Shown piece by piece: positions 27,751-36,208 of a DNA stretch of 64,000 nt. Position 1 is the first letter of the stretch. Every line of letters starts with the position of its first letter. The stretch lies in assembly GCA_022842185.1 (NCBI GenBank), contig JALHQB010000003.1, positions 84,686 to 148,685 on the forward strand. The letters run 5' to 3'. The notes beneath the pieces are model-generated. The model was not told where the DNA came from. It searched no databases and saw nothing but the letters and a program-made list of their open reading frames with translations. The position numbers and the translations under genes are program-made. The DNA is from Acetobacteraceae bacterium (GTDB taxonomy: Bacteria; Pseudomonadota; Alphaproteobacteria; Acetobacterales; Acetobacteraceae).

Positions 27751-29316
27751 ATGACCCCTGACAACACCCTGACCAAGCCGGCGGCGACGGGCATCGCGCT
27801 GCCCTCGCCCCGGCTGCGGCGCCTGTTGCGCGGCGCGGCGGCACCATTGCTGCTGCTGGTCGCGGCGATGCTGCTGCGCGCCTTCGCCTTTGTGCCCGCG
27901 GTGATCGACACCGACGAAGGCCTGTACATGGTGCAGGCCCGCGAATGGCTGGCCGGAAGCTGGCCGCTGGTCGGCGTGTGGGACATGCATCCGGTCGGCG
28001 CGCCGGCGCTGTTCTCGCTCGTCATGTGGCTGTTCGGCGAAGGCATCTGGGTGTCGCGGATGCTGGGGCTGATCGGCACTTGGCTGACCGCCTGGGCGCT
28101 GTTCGCCATCGTCCGCTTCGCCACCGCGCCGCCCGCCTTGGGCCTGGCGGCGGGGCTGCTGTACCTGGCGCACACCACGCTGCTGGGCGGGCTGGCGACG
28201 AACACGGAAATCCTGTTCGCGCCGCTGGTCGCCTGGTCCATGGCGCTCGGCCTGCGGGCGGCGCGGCGCGCGATGGAACATGATGAAGCGCCGCCCTTCA
28301 GCAAGATCGTCGCCATGGGGCTGATGATCGGCTGCGCGCTGGCGATCAAGCCGGTGGCAGTGTTCGAGGGCTGTCTCGCCTGGCTGCTGTTGGTCGGCCC
28401 CGCGCTGTGGCGCGGCCTGATGCCGTGGCGGCGCGTGATCGGCTACGCGATGGCCTATGCCGTGCTGTGCGCGACGCCGACCCTGCTGCTGGGCGCCGCG
28501 TACCTGATGCGCGGCGAACTCGACGCCTTCATCACCGGCACCTTCATCGCGCCGCTGCGATATGCGGGTGGCCGCGTCGGGCTGGTCGATGCCAGCCGCT
28601 TCACGCTGATCGTCGTGATGATCCTGCTCTGGGCCTTCGCGCTGGTGCCGCCGGCCTTGATCCGCCCGCGGGTCAAACGCGGGCCGGTCGCGCTGCTGCG
28701 CTGGGTGGCGGTGGCGTGGTTCATCGCCGCCACCGGGGCGGTGATCATGCCAGGAATGTTCTACCAGCATTATTTCCTGATCTGGCTGCCGCCGCTGAGC
28801 CTGCTCGCCGCGTTGGGCGCGCGGCGGCTGGCACGGGTGGCGCGGCCAGGGCTGGTGGTGACGGCCTTCACGGTGCTGGTGGGTGGCGTCGGACTCGATG
28901 CCTGGCGGTCCTCGACCGTGCCCATGCTGTACAGCGCGATCGGCCTGGGCGGCCCGGACCCGGTGCGGGAAGTGGCCGCGGCGATCCGGCGGGAGATCGA
29001 ACCGGGCGACCGCATCTGGGTCGTGAACTACCACCCCGCATTGTACGTGCTGTCCGGCGCCGGCCTGGCGACGCGCTACGCCTTCCCCGGGCAGTTGGTC
29101 GGCCCGTATTGGCGCGTGACCGGCATCGACCCGAATGAGGAAGTGGAGCGCATCCTGGCCAGCAATCCGCAGGTGATCGTGGTCGATCGCGGCTGGTGGC
29201 CGCGCGTGCGCCCGCGCATCGCGGCAATGATCGAGGAAGTTCTGGCCGAACGCTACGACCTCGAATCCGTGGTCTATGAGGATCGCGGGCCGGTCGAGAT
29301 CTGGCGCCTGCGCTGA
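27751..29316 (+). CDS. Membrane glycosyltransferase, PMT/ArnT-like (GT39/GT83 superfamily)
   Basis: A 521-aa GT-C-fold protein with about 11 membrane helices. The first luminal loop carries the acidic motif DTDEGLYMVQAREWLAG, and a second loop has WDMHPVGAPALF, as in enzymes using a lipid-phosphate sugar donor. A soluble C-terminal segment contains DRIWVVNYHPALYVLSGAG. I chose the ATG at 27751 because it follows the amidase stop. Donor and acceptor are unknown. Its stop codon lies inside a terminator hairpin. Confidence 0.82.
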   Translation: MTPDNTLTKPAATGIALPSPRLRRLLRGAAAPLLLLVAAMLLRAFAFVPAVIDTDEGLYMVQAREWLAGSWPLVGVWDMHPVGAPALFSLVMWLFGEGIWVSRMLGLIGTWLTAWALFAIVRFATAPPALGLAAGLLYLAHTTLLGGLATNTEILFAPLVAWSMALGLRAARRAMEHDEAPPFSKIVAMGLMIGCALAIKPVAVFEGCLAWLLLVGPALWRGLMPWRRVIGYAMAYAVLCATPTLLLGAAYLMRGELDAFITGTFIAPLRYAGGRVGLVDASRFTLIVVMILLWAFALVPPALIRPRVKRGPVALLRWVAVAWFIAATGAVIMPGMFYQHYFLIWLPPLSLLAALGARRLARVARPGLVVTAFTVLVGGVGLDAWRSSTVPMLYSAIGLGGPDPVREVAAAIRREIEPGDRIWVVNYHPALYVLSGAGLATRYAFPGQLVGPYWRVTGIDPNEEVERILASNPQVIVVDRGWWPRVRPRIAAMIEEVLAERYDLESVVYEDRGPVEIWRLR

Positions 29317-29350
29317 AACCGGCGGATGCCGGTTTCAGCTGGCTTTGTTT
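29313..29350 (+). terminator. Intrinsic terminator overlapping the glycosyltransferase stop codon
   Basis: An 11-bp perfect stem (CTGAAACCGGC with GCCGGTTTCAG), loop GGAT, then CTGGCTTTGTTT. The left arm includes the TGA stop at 29314-29316. Confidence 0.75.
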
Positions 29351-29356
29351 GACCCT

Positions 29357-29772
29357 CAAACGGCGGGCGCCGCGCATCCGCGCGGCTTGCCTTCGCGCCA
29401 CGCGCGGGTGCACCGGGCATTATTGGCGGTCTGGGCGCGGTCGCGCTATGCGCTCCGGGGGGCGGCATTGCCGGGCACGTCTGTGCATCCCGAACGACGT
29501 GCGACCGACACCCAAACGGCGGGCGCCGCGCATCCGCGCGGCTTGCCTTCGCGCCACGCGCTGGTGCACCGGGGATCATTGGCGGTCTGGGCGCGGTCGC
29601 GCTGTGCGCTCAGGGGGGCGGCATTGCCGGGCATGTCTGTGCATCGCGAACGACGTGCGACCGACCCCCAACGGCGGGCGCCGCGCATCCGCGCGGCTTG
29701 CCTTCGCGCCACGCGCGGGTGCACCGGGGATCATTGGCGGTCTGGGCGCGGTCGCGCTGTGCGCTCCGGGGT
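29357..29772. repeat. Tandem repeat, ~156-bp unit, 2.7 copies
   Basis: Units begin at 29358, 29514 and about 29669 (spacings 156 and 155). Each starts AAACGGCGGGCGCCGCGCAT and carries TTGGCGGTCTGGGCGCGG and GGCATTGCCGGGCA; the third is cut near 29772. Differences between units are a few substitutions. The one-base difference in unit length breaks the frame, and I see no ribosome site, so ORFs across it are unlikely to be genes. It separates the convergent glycosyltransferase and lipase genes. Confidence 0.85.
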
Positions 29773-29789
29773 GGGGGCGCCCGCGCCGC

Positions 29790-30509
29790 TCAGCGCCGTT
29801 CCAGCGCGGCGATGAGCGGCAGCATGCTGTGCGGATGCGGTGCCTGGGTCGGGCAGTCGATGGTTTGCAAGGGCATGCCGACATGGCTGCCGAACTGGCT
29901 CACGGGGTCCCAATTGCCGCGGAAATTGGCGATCGGTGCGAAGGCGTCATCGGCAGAAGCGGCGACGATCTGGTTCATCGCCGCGACGATCTGCCCACCC
30001 AACCCCAGGCTGGCCAGGCTCGCCAGGAATCCGACGCCGGCCGAACCCGCGCCACCCACGGCAGCGCGCACCGGGTTGGCCGACAATTGGTTCACCAGCG
30101 CCAATGCGCCGGGCGCATTCCAGGTGACGCCCGGCAGGCCGAGGATGGCACCCACCATCTGCACGAAGGCCCCGCCGAGCGAATGGCCGGTCAGCCAGAC
30201 CACCTCCGCCTGATGCGTCACGCCCGCGGTGAACTCCACGGCGTCGTTCAGCTTCATGGCCAATGCGTTCAACCCCATTCCGATGCCGCCGAGATCCGCG
30301 GCCACCGCATCCTTCATGTTCGCCGTGCCACGAAAGCACACACAGGCGATCTTGTTGCCGGGCCCCTTCCAATAGACACGGGCGCGAAAATTATCATTCT
30401 CGTACAGATCTTGGATCTGACTGGTATGCCAATCACGCAGCATGCCGGAGTTCGCGGTATCACCGTAAATGTCATCCGCAATTCTTGCCATGTTCAAGAT
30501 GTCGTACAT
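29790..30509 (-). CDS. Class 3 lipase-like alpha/beta hydrolase
   Basis: A 239-aa hydrolase. The nucleophile elbow is GHSLGGAFVQMVG and the preceding FRGT segment (CVCFRGTANMKDAV) supplies the oxyanion region, as in fungal-type class 3 lipases. A late acidic/His region (GNWDPVSQFGSHVG) fits the Asp and His of the triad. No signal peptide is seen. It lies beside the 156-bp tandem repeat and converges with the glycosyltransferase gene. Confidence 0.82.
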   Translation of the reverse strand: MYDILNMARIADDIYGDTANSGMLRDWHTSQIQDLYENDNFRARVYWKGPGNKIACVCFRGTANMKDAVAADLGGIGMGLNALAMKLNDAVEFTAGVTHQAEVVWLTGHSLGGAFVQMVGAILGLPGVTWNAPGALALVNQLSANPVRAAVGGAGSAGVGFLASLASLGLGGQIVAAMNQIVAASADDAFAPIANFRGNWDPVSQFGSHVGMPLQTIDCPTQAPHPHSMLPLIAALERR

Positions 30510-30676
30510 CTTTGCCTTCCGAGCGCAATTATTCGATGCGCCGGAATACGTCGCGTCCGATCTCCGGAATAGCGATCCAGGTCACAGGCGGGTGTCGGGT
30601 CTGAAACGGTTCAGTGGCCCCATACCGGGCCTCGCGGGTCGGCATCGATCCGAGGGTTTTGTCGTGGCGCCTGCGC

Positions 30677-31849
30677 TCAAGCGTCGGGGAGGACTGGCGG
30701 ACGCGGTCCGCGGCCCTTGCCTTCGCGATCCACCACCGCCACCGCCAGCGACACCGCCGACAGCCCCAGCCCCACGGCGAAGATCGCCGCGTGGCTTTCA
30801 CCCGTGGCGCCGAAGATCGCCGCCATCGCGAAGCCGGTCGCGGCCTGGGCCACCGCGAAGGCAGCCGTGGTCCGCACCCAGACCAGCCCGGCCTGCGCCC
30901 CCGCCCGTTCCCGTGCCGCGGCGAGCGCCACGGCCGTCACGCTGACCGCCGCCACGCCGGACAGGACGCCCGAGACCACCAGCCACGTCACGCCCGGCAG
31001 CAGCGCACAGCCCAGCGCCACCACCTGCACCACCAGCGCCAGCACCATCGCCCGCCGCCCGCCGATACGGTCCGCCAGGGCACCACCCGCCAGGCTTCCC
31101 GACAGCGCGCCCACGCCGAACACCACCCACATCAGCCCGCCCGCCTGCACGCCCAGCCCGTGACCTCGCGCCGCCAGGTCCGCCAGATAGACCATCGGTG
31201 GCACCAGCCCGGCCCCCGACAGGCCGTAGGATACCACCAGCAACCGCACATCCGGCAAAGCGCCATGGCCCCGTTGGGCGACCACCGGCGGTGGCGCCGG
31301 CCAGAAGCGCCGTGCCGCCATCCACAACACGAAGGTCGTCGCGGACAGGCCAAGCCACGCCGCCGACACCCCCTGACCGACCACCAGGGCCGGCACCAGC
31401 AGCGCGCCGAGCGTGATGCCCGACCCGACGCCGAGCAACACCACCCCGCCGGCCATGCCTCGCCGCTGCGGCGCGACGACCGCCTGCACCGCTGGTCCGG
31501 TCAGTCCCATCAGCACGCCACCGGCAATGCCGGCCAGGCACCGCCACACCCCCAGCCAGGCCAGCCCGCCCTGCCAGGCGCAGCAGGCCGCCGCCAGCGT
31601 GGCCAGCGCCATGCCGGCATCCAGCGCGCGCGGCACCGACAGCGCGCGCCCCACCCGCGGGGCCGCCAGCGCGCCGATGAGATAGCCGGTCAGGTTGATC
31701 GCCCCGAGCAGCCCGGCCCCCGCGCCATCCACCCAGCCCGCCGCGACCATGGCCGGAAACAGGGGCACATAGGCGAAGCGTGCCAGGCCGATGCCGGAAC
31801 ATGTTGCCGCCGCGCCGGCCAGGGCCGGGCCGAGAAGACCGCGTGTCAT
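30677..31849 (-). CDS. MFS transporter, YbfB/YjiJ-like
   Basis: A 390-aa permease with about 12 helices. The N-terminal GIGLARFAYVPLFPAMVAAG stretch (G-x-ARF-Y) is characteristic of the YbfB/YjiJ group, and GGALADRIGGRRAMV is the second-half loop. I start it at 31849 (MTRGLLGPALAG); the longer frame would read into repeat copy c. The substrate is unknown. Confidence 0.88.
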   Translation of the reverse strand: MTRGLLGPALAGAAATCSGIGLARFAYVPLFPAMVAAGWVDGAGAGLLGAINLTGYLIGALAAPRVGRALSVPRALDAGMALATLAAACCAWQGGLAWLGVWRCLAGIAGGVLMGLTGPAVQAVVAPQRRGMAGGVVLLGVGSGITLGALLVPALVVGQGVSAAWLGLSATTFVLWMAARRFWPAPPPVVAQRGHGALPDVRLLVVSYGLSGAGLVPPMVYLADLAARGHGLGVQAGGLMWVVFGVGALSGSLAGGALADRIGGRRAMVLALVVQVVALGCALLPGVTWLVVSGVLSGVAAVSVTAVALAAARERAGAQAGLVWVRTTAAFAVAQAATGFAMAAIFGATGESHAAIFAVGLGLSAVSLAVAVVDREGKGRGPRPPVLPDA

Positions 31850-31945
31850 GCGCGTGCCCCCGCGCGGCAGCGCCCGCGACCGAAACATGCCCCGCAAGGC
31901 GCAACCAGCGGGGTCAGCCCCCACCCACCATGCCCCGCACCAGGT

Positions 31946-32227
31946 TGAGGTTTCAAAAGGCCCTTTGGCCTTGGGCGGGGCGAAGTCCGGAGAGGGGCGG
32001 CGCCCCTTATGCGCGGAGATTGGAGGGGCGCTGCCCCTCCAAGCCACCCCGCCAGGGACCAACGGGTCCCTGGACCGCGGCTGTTTGGCGCTATGTCGCC
32101 AAGCGTGCGCGCATGGTCAGAGGCCAGCAATACCCCTATGGCCCACCGCCCAAGGCGTGTACCAAAATTGAGGTTTCCAAAGGCCTTAAGCCTTTGGTGG
32201 GGTGGTTTGGAGGGGCAAAGCCCCTCC
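31946..32227 (-). repeat. Composite palindromic intergenic element, copy c
   Basis: A degraded module 2/1 remnant lies at about 31946-32005, then module 4 (GGAGGGGCGCTGCCCCTCC), module 3 (CAGGGACCAACGGGTCCCTG), the same middle variant as copy b (GGTCAGAGGCCAGCAATACC), inverted module 2 and an end hairpin at 32209-32227. It lies between the MFS gene and the gene for a small secreted protein. Confidence 0.85.
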
Positions 32228-32335
32228 AACCTTCCGCCGAACCTTCGCACATATGGGGCGCTGGCCCTCTCCGCGCGCGCCCTGCGCAAGGCATTCCCCA
32301 CAACTTCGAATCGGACGGACGCGACATCGCCATCG

Positions 32336-32608
32336 CTACGGATGCGCCTGCGCCGCCCGGATCGCCCGTCGCAGTTTCGCGATGCCGGTACGCGGGTGTC
32401 CGTTGTCGCACAGCCTGATGCCGTCCTCGACCAGGCGGCGGATGGCGTCCTCCCGGGCGGCCGGCAACACATCCAGGCGCTCGACAAGTTCCGCGCAGTA
32501 TTCCCGGCTGTCGGTGGTGACGCGCGGCGTTGGCTCCCCGCCGGCAACAAAGTCGGGTGCGGCAATGAGAAAGGCCAATGGAAGGATGGCACGCATCGCC
32601 GGCACCAT
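32336..32608 (-). CDS. Small secreted hypothetical protein
   Basis: A 90-aa product with a hydrophobic N-terminus (MRAILPLAFLIAAPDFVAGG) that reads as a Sec signal, then a helical domain with REYCAELVERLDVLP and LVEDGIRLCDNGHPRTGIAK, containing two Cys that could form a disulfide. An in-frame ATG at 32596 is the alternative start. It follows the histidine kinase gene on the same strand and could be co-transcribed with it. Function unknown. Confidence 0.6.
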   Translation of the reverse strand: MVPAMRAILPLAFLIAAPDFVAGGEPTPRVTTDSREYCAELVERLDVLPAAREDAIRRLVEDGIRLCDNGHPRTGIAKLRRAIRAAQAHP

Positions 32609-32674
32609 GCCGCCTTGCGCCTAGCCCGCCGGTGGCTGGCAGATGAAGCTGGGTTCATTGTCCCGCCCCGCCCA

Positions 32675-34171
32675 TCACGTCCAGCCGAGCCGGATCGAGG
32701 CCTGCAGCCCGGGCGGCGCGCGACCGGGCACCGCGTCGCGCAGCAGCAGGTCGCCGCCATGCAGATGCGCCACGGCGCGCACCAGCGAAAGCCCAAGCCC
32801 CGAACCGGGCGTGCCGCGGGATGCATCGGCGCGGAAGAACCGTTCGCCGGCGCGGGCACGGTCCTCCGGCGGCAGGCCGGGGCCGGTGTCCGCGACAATG
32901 ACCTCGACCCCTTCGCGCGCGCCGGCGCGGGCGGACAGCCGGACCGTGCCGCCGGGCGGGGTGAACTTCAAGGCGTTGTCCAGCAGGTTGCCCACCGCCT
33001 GTGCCAGAAGATCCCGGTCGCCCACCAGTTCCAGCTTGTCGGGCAGGTGGGTCTCGATCACCTGGCCGCGCGCCTCGGCGACGACGCCGTAGAATTCGGC
33101 AACATCGGCCAGCACCGGCACCAGGTCGATCGGCGCGAAGGCCGCCCGGCGCGCGCCGGCCTCGGCCTCGGCGATGCGCAACAGCGCCTCGAACACGCGG
33201 GTGATGTTGTCCAGGTCGTTGATGCCGCGTTCCATCGCGGCGCGCAGCGCATCGGCATCGCCCGCATCGGCCAGCGCTTCCTCCAGCTTGGCACGGGCGC
33301 GCGCGATCGGCGTCCGCAGGTCATGCGCGATCGAATCCGATACACCGCGGATGCCTGCCATCAGCCGATCGATGCGGTCGAGCATGGCATTCATGCTCTC
33401 CCCCAAGCGGTCGAACTCATCATCCCGCCCCGAGGACGGCACCCGGCGCGACAGGTCGCCGGCGGCGATGGCCCGCGCGGTCTGCGCGGCCGGGCGCAGC
33501 TGCCGTTCCAGCGCGCGCCGCAGCACCGCCGCGCCCAACAGCGCGAACACCGCGGCGGCGGCGGCCGACCAGGCGATGCCTTCGGCCAGCAGGTCGCGAA
33601 GGCGCTGCTTTTCCTCGACATCGCGGCCGATCAGCAGGCGGTGGCTCTCAAGGTCGATGGCATAGGTCCGCGCCTCGACCTGCATGCCGTCGCGCGCCAC
33701 CAGCGCCACGGCCCAATCGCCGGCACCACCGACCTCGGTCGGCCAGCGGTCGAGATTGCCGGAAAGCCGGCGGCCGGCGACATCGACGAGAAGATAGATC
33801 GCGTGGTTCTCGACATCGGCGGCGAGGCGTTCGGCAATCGCCTCGGCCACCGCGTTCGGGCCGGCCTCGCGCCAGCGCTCCGCCAGGCCGAAGGCATCGG
33901 TGCGCAGCGCGGCATCGGTCTGGCGATCGAGAGACCCGGCGGTCGCGTACCACAGCACCAGTGCGAACAGCACCGCGGAGAAGCTGAACACGCCAGCGAA
34001 AAGCAGGGCGAACCGGAAGGATGCGCTGCGCAGGAAGCGCACCAGGGGGTCCCAGGCGTTCGGCCTGTGCAGCGGGGAATCAGGCACGGAGACGGCGCCG
34101 TGGGGCTGGCGGCGGGAAGGCGGAGAAGGGCGCCCCCCCGCGGGCGCGAGGGGATTCTGACGGGGCGCCAT
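32675..34171 (-). CDS. Sensor histidine kinase, OmpR-partner type
   Basis: Membrane sensor kinase, up to 498 aa. There are two membrane helices (about 50-70 and 200-218) around a periplasmic domain, a HAMP region (LRPAAQTARAIAAGDLSRRV), an H-box near residue 282 (SIAHDLRTPIARARAK), an N-box (NLLDNALKFTPPGGTV) and G-boxes (DTGPGLPPED, GSGLGLSLVRAV). The start at 34171 touches repeat copy d; a GTG-initiated start near VSVPDSPLHRP is plausible. Its cognate regulator lies upstream on the other side of that repeat. Confidence 0.9.
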   Translation of the reverse strand: MAPRQNPLAPAGGRPSPPSRRQPHGAVSVPDSPLHRPNAWDPLVRFLRSASFRFALLFAGVFSFSAVLFALVLWYATAGSLDRQTDAALRTDAFGLAERWREAGPNAVAEAIAERLAADVENHAIYLLVDVAGRRLSGNLDRWPTEVGGAGDWAVALVARDGMQVEARTYAIDLESHRLLIGRDVEEKQRLRDLLAEGIAWSAAAAAVFALLGAAVLRRALERQLRPAAQTARAIAAGDLSRRVPSSGRDDEFDRLGESMNAMLDRIDRLMAGIRGVSDSIAHDLRTPIARARAKLEEALADAGDADALRAAMERGINDLDNITRVFEALLRIAEAEAGARRAAFAPIDLVPVLADVAEFYGVVAEARGQVIETHLPDKLELVGDRDLLAQAVGNLLDNALKFTPPGGTVRLSARAGAREGVEVIVADTGPGLPPEDRARAGERFFRADASRGTPGSGLGLSLVRAVAHLHGGDLLLRDAVPGRAPPGLQASIRLGWT

Positions 34172-34378
34172 GGAGAGGGGCGTCGCCCCTCTCTAAACCT
34201 CTCGCCACCACAGGCTTAAGGCCTTTGGAAACCTCCATCCTGGTGCCGTACGCCATGGGATGCGCAAACCCTGGTACTGGACCGGGTGAGGATCGCCCTG
34301 CGTGACAAACGCCAAGGTCCCGCGGTCCAGGCACCCGCTGGTCCCTGGCGAGGTGGCCTGGAGGGGCAGCGCCCCTCC
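34172..34378 (+). repeat. Composite palindromic intergenic element, copy d (between regulator and kinase genes)
   Basis: Module 1 at 34172-34194, module 2 with one mismatch (CCACAGGCTTAAGGCCTTTGG), then module 3 (CCAGGCACCCGCTGGTCCCTGG, imperfect) and module 4 at 34360-34378. It lies entirely between the response regulator stop and the kinase start, separating the two halves of one signalling system. Confidence 0.85.
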
Positions 34379-34424
34379 AACCCTGGCGCCTCGGCGCGGC
34401 GGCCGCGGTCAAGAACCCAATCCC

Positions 34425-35105
34425 TCACGCCTCGGCGCGGATCATGTAGCCGGCATTGCGCACGGTATGGATCAGCGGCCGGTCGAAGCCCTTGTCCACC
34501 TTCTGGCGCAGCCGGCTGACATGCACGTCGATCACGTTGGTCTGCGGATCGAAGTGATAATCCCACACCTTCTCGAGCAACATGGTGCGCGTCACCACCT
34601 GCCCGGCATGGCGCAGCAGGTGTTCCAGCAGCCGGAACTCGCGCGGCTGGATCTCAATGCGCTTGCCCCCGCGCGTGACGCTGCGCGACAACAGGTCCAT
34701 CTCCAGGTCGGCGATCTTCAGCTTCGTTGCCGGGGCATCCACGGTCGGGCGGCGCGCCAGCGCCTCGACCCGCGCGAGCAGTTCGGCAAAGGCGAAGGGC
34801 TTGACCAGATAGTCGTCGCCGCCGGCCTTCAACCCCTTCACCCGTTCATCGACCGCCGACAGCGCGGACAGGAACAGCACCGGCGTGCGGTTGGACTGCC
34901 CGCGCAGCGTCTCGACCAGGCGCACGCCATCGACCCCGCCGGGCAGCATGCGGTCCAGCACCAGGATGTCGAACTGCTCCGACGCCGCGAGGAACAGGCC
35001 ATCGCGCCCATTGCCCGCGTGCTCGACCACGTGGCCGGCTTCCTGCAGGCCCTTGCGCACGAAGCGCGCGACCTCGACATCGTCCTCGACCAGCAGAATC
35101 CGCAT
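34425..35105 (-). CDS. OmpR-family response regulator
   Basis: A 226-aa regulator. The receiver domain has the acidic pair EDD (residues 7-9), phosphoacceptor Asp51 (LVLDRMLPGG) and the conserved Lys in DYLVKPFAFAEL. The C-terminal winged helix includes LTPREF-like EIQPREFRLLEHLLRHAGQV and NVIDVHVSRLRQKVD. It is 12 bp downstream of the HtrA-type protease gene on the same strand and precedes the kinase gene. It may respond to envelope stress, given the protease neighbour (inference). Confidence 0.93.
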   Translation of the reverse strand: MRILLVEDDVEVARFVRKGLQEAGHVVEHAGNGRDGLFLAASEQFDILVLDRMLPGGVDGVRLVETLRGQSNRTPVLFLSALSAVDERVKGLKAGGDDYLVKPFAFAELLARVEALARRPTVDAPATKLKIADLEMDLLSRSVTRGGKRIEIQPREFRLLEHLLRHAGQVVTRTMLLEKVWDYHFDPQTNVIDVHVSRLRQKVDKGFDRPLIHTVRNAGYMIRAEA

Positions 35106-35117
35106 GCGCCTGTGTCC

Positions 35118-36170
35118 TCAGCCTTCGTTCGGCCGCCGGCCGATCTGCACCGCGATGTCCTGGCTGCGCCCGCCGCGTTGCAGGGTCAGGCGCACCGTCT
35201 CCCCTGGCGGCAGGACGGCCACGCCGCGCACCAGCGCGCGTGACGTCGCCACCGCTTCCCCGTTCAGCGCCGTGACCAGGTCGCCCTGGCGCAGCCCGGC
35301 ACGCGCGGCGGGGCTGCCGCGTTCGACCCCCATGATCACCGCGCCGCGCGTCCGCCGCCCCTGTTCCTCGGCATCCGATACCGAGACGCCGAGCCAGCCG
35401 CGATCGACACGCCCATCGCGCAGCAGCGATTCGATCACCGGCCGCGCCAGGTCCGAGGGCACCGCGAAGCCGATACCGGCGGAAGCGCCCGACGGCGAAT
35501 AGATCGCGGTGTTGATGCCGATCACCTCGCCCGCGAGATTGAACAGCGCGCCGCCGGAATTGCCCGGGTTGATCGGGGCATCGGTCTGGATGAAGTCGTC
35601 GAAAGGCCCGGCGCCGATATCGCGCCCGCGCCCCGAGATGATCCCGCTGGTCACGCTGCCGCCGAGGCCGAAGGGGTTGCCCGCCGCCATCACCCACTGG
35701 CCCACCCGCATATTGGCGGATACGCCGAGCGACACCGCGGCCAGCGCCCCGCGCGGCGTGATCTTCAAAAGCGCGAGGTCCGTCAGGTCGTCCGCCCCCA
35801 TTACACGGGCCGGATATTCAGTGCCGTCCTGCGTCGTGACGATCACCCGCGTCGCATTGCCCACCACATGGCCGTTGGTGACGATGATGCCGGAGGGTTC
35901 GATGATGAACCCCGAACCGGCGCCCTGCACCAGCGGGCGGCTGCGTCGGCGGTCGCCCGGCGACCCGCGCGCCTCGGAGGGCGAGGGCGATGGATCCCGG
36001 CTGGTGACCTGGATGCTGACGACGGCCGGCAGCACGCTTTCGGCCAGGTCGGCGAAGTCGGGCAGGCCGCGCTGCGCGACGCCCGGGCGCGCGCAGGCGA
36101 CCAGCGCCAGGGGCATCAGCAGCGCCAGGCGGCGCGGGAGGGGGTGCGACTCGATGGTGGGGGGCGGCAT
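35118..36170 (-). CDS. HtrA/DegP-like periplasmic serine protease
   Basis: A 350-aa trypsin-like protease with one PDZ domain, shorter than DegP, which has two. An N-terminal export signal contains ALVAC (Cys26), so it may be a lipoprotein; cleavage after GVAQ is the alternative. The triad is His in VTNGHVVGNA, Asp in DLTDLALLKI and Ser in NPGNSGGALFN. The PDZ domain begins near RGWLGVSVSDAEE. It is first in a likely operon with the response regulator and kinase. Confidence 0.92.
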   Translation of the reverse strand: MPPPTIESHPLPRRLALLMPLALVACARPGVAQRGLPDFADLAESVLPAVVSIQVTSRDPSPSPSEARGSPGDRRRSRPLVQGAGSGFIIEPSGIIVTNGHVVGNATRVIVTTQDGTEYPARVMGADDLTDLALLKITPRGALAAVSLGVSANMRVGQWVMAAGNPFGLGGSVTSGIISGRGRDIGAGPFDDFIQTDAPINPGNSGGALFNLAGEVIGINTAIYSPSGASAGIGFAVPSDLARPVIESLLRDGRVDRGWLGVSVSDAEEQGRRTRGAVIMGVERGSPAARAGLRQGDLVTALNGEAVATSRALVRGVAVLPPGETVRLTLQRGGRSQDIAVQIGRRPNEG

Positions 36171-36208
36171 TCTCACGGGGTCCAATCTGCGCTGACCCAC
36201 CGGGGGGT

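Noticed and set aside
29276..30572. Overlapping ORFs across the 156-bp tandem repeat
   Set aside because: The two unit spacings differ by one base, so the frame shifts between units; there is no ribosome site and the product is Arg/Cys-rich low complexity.
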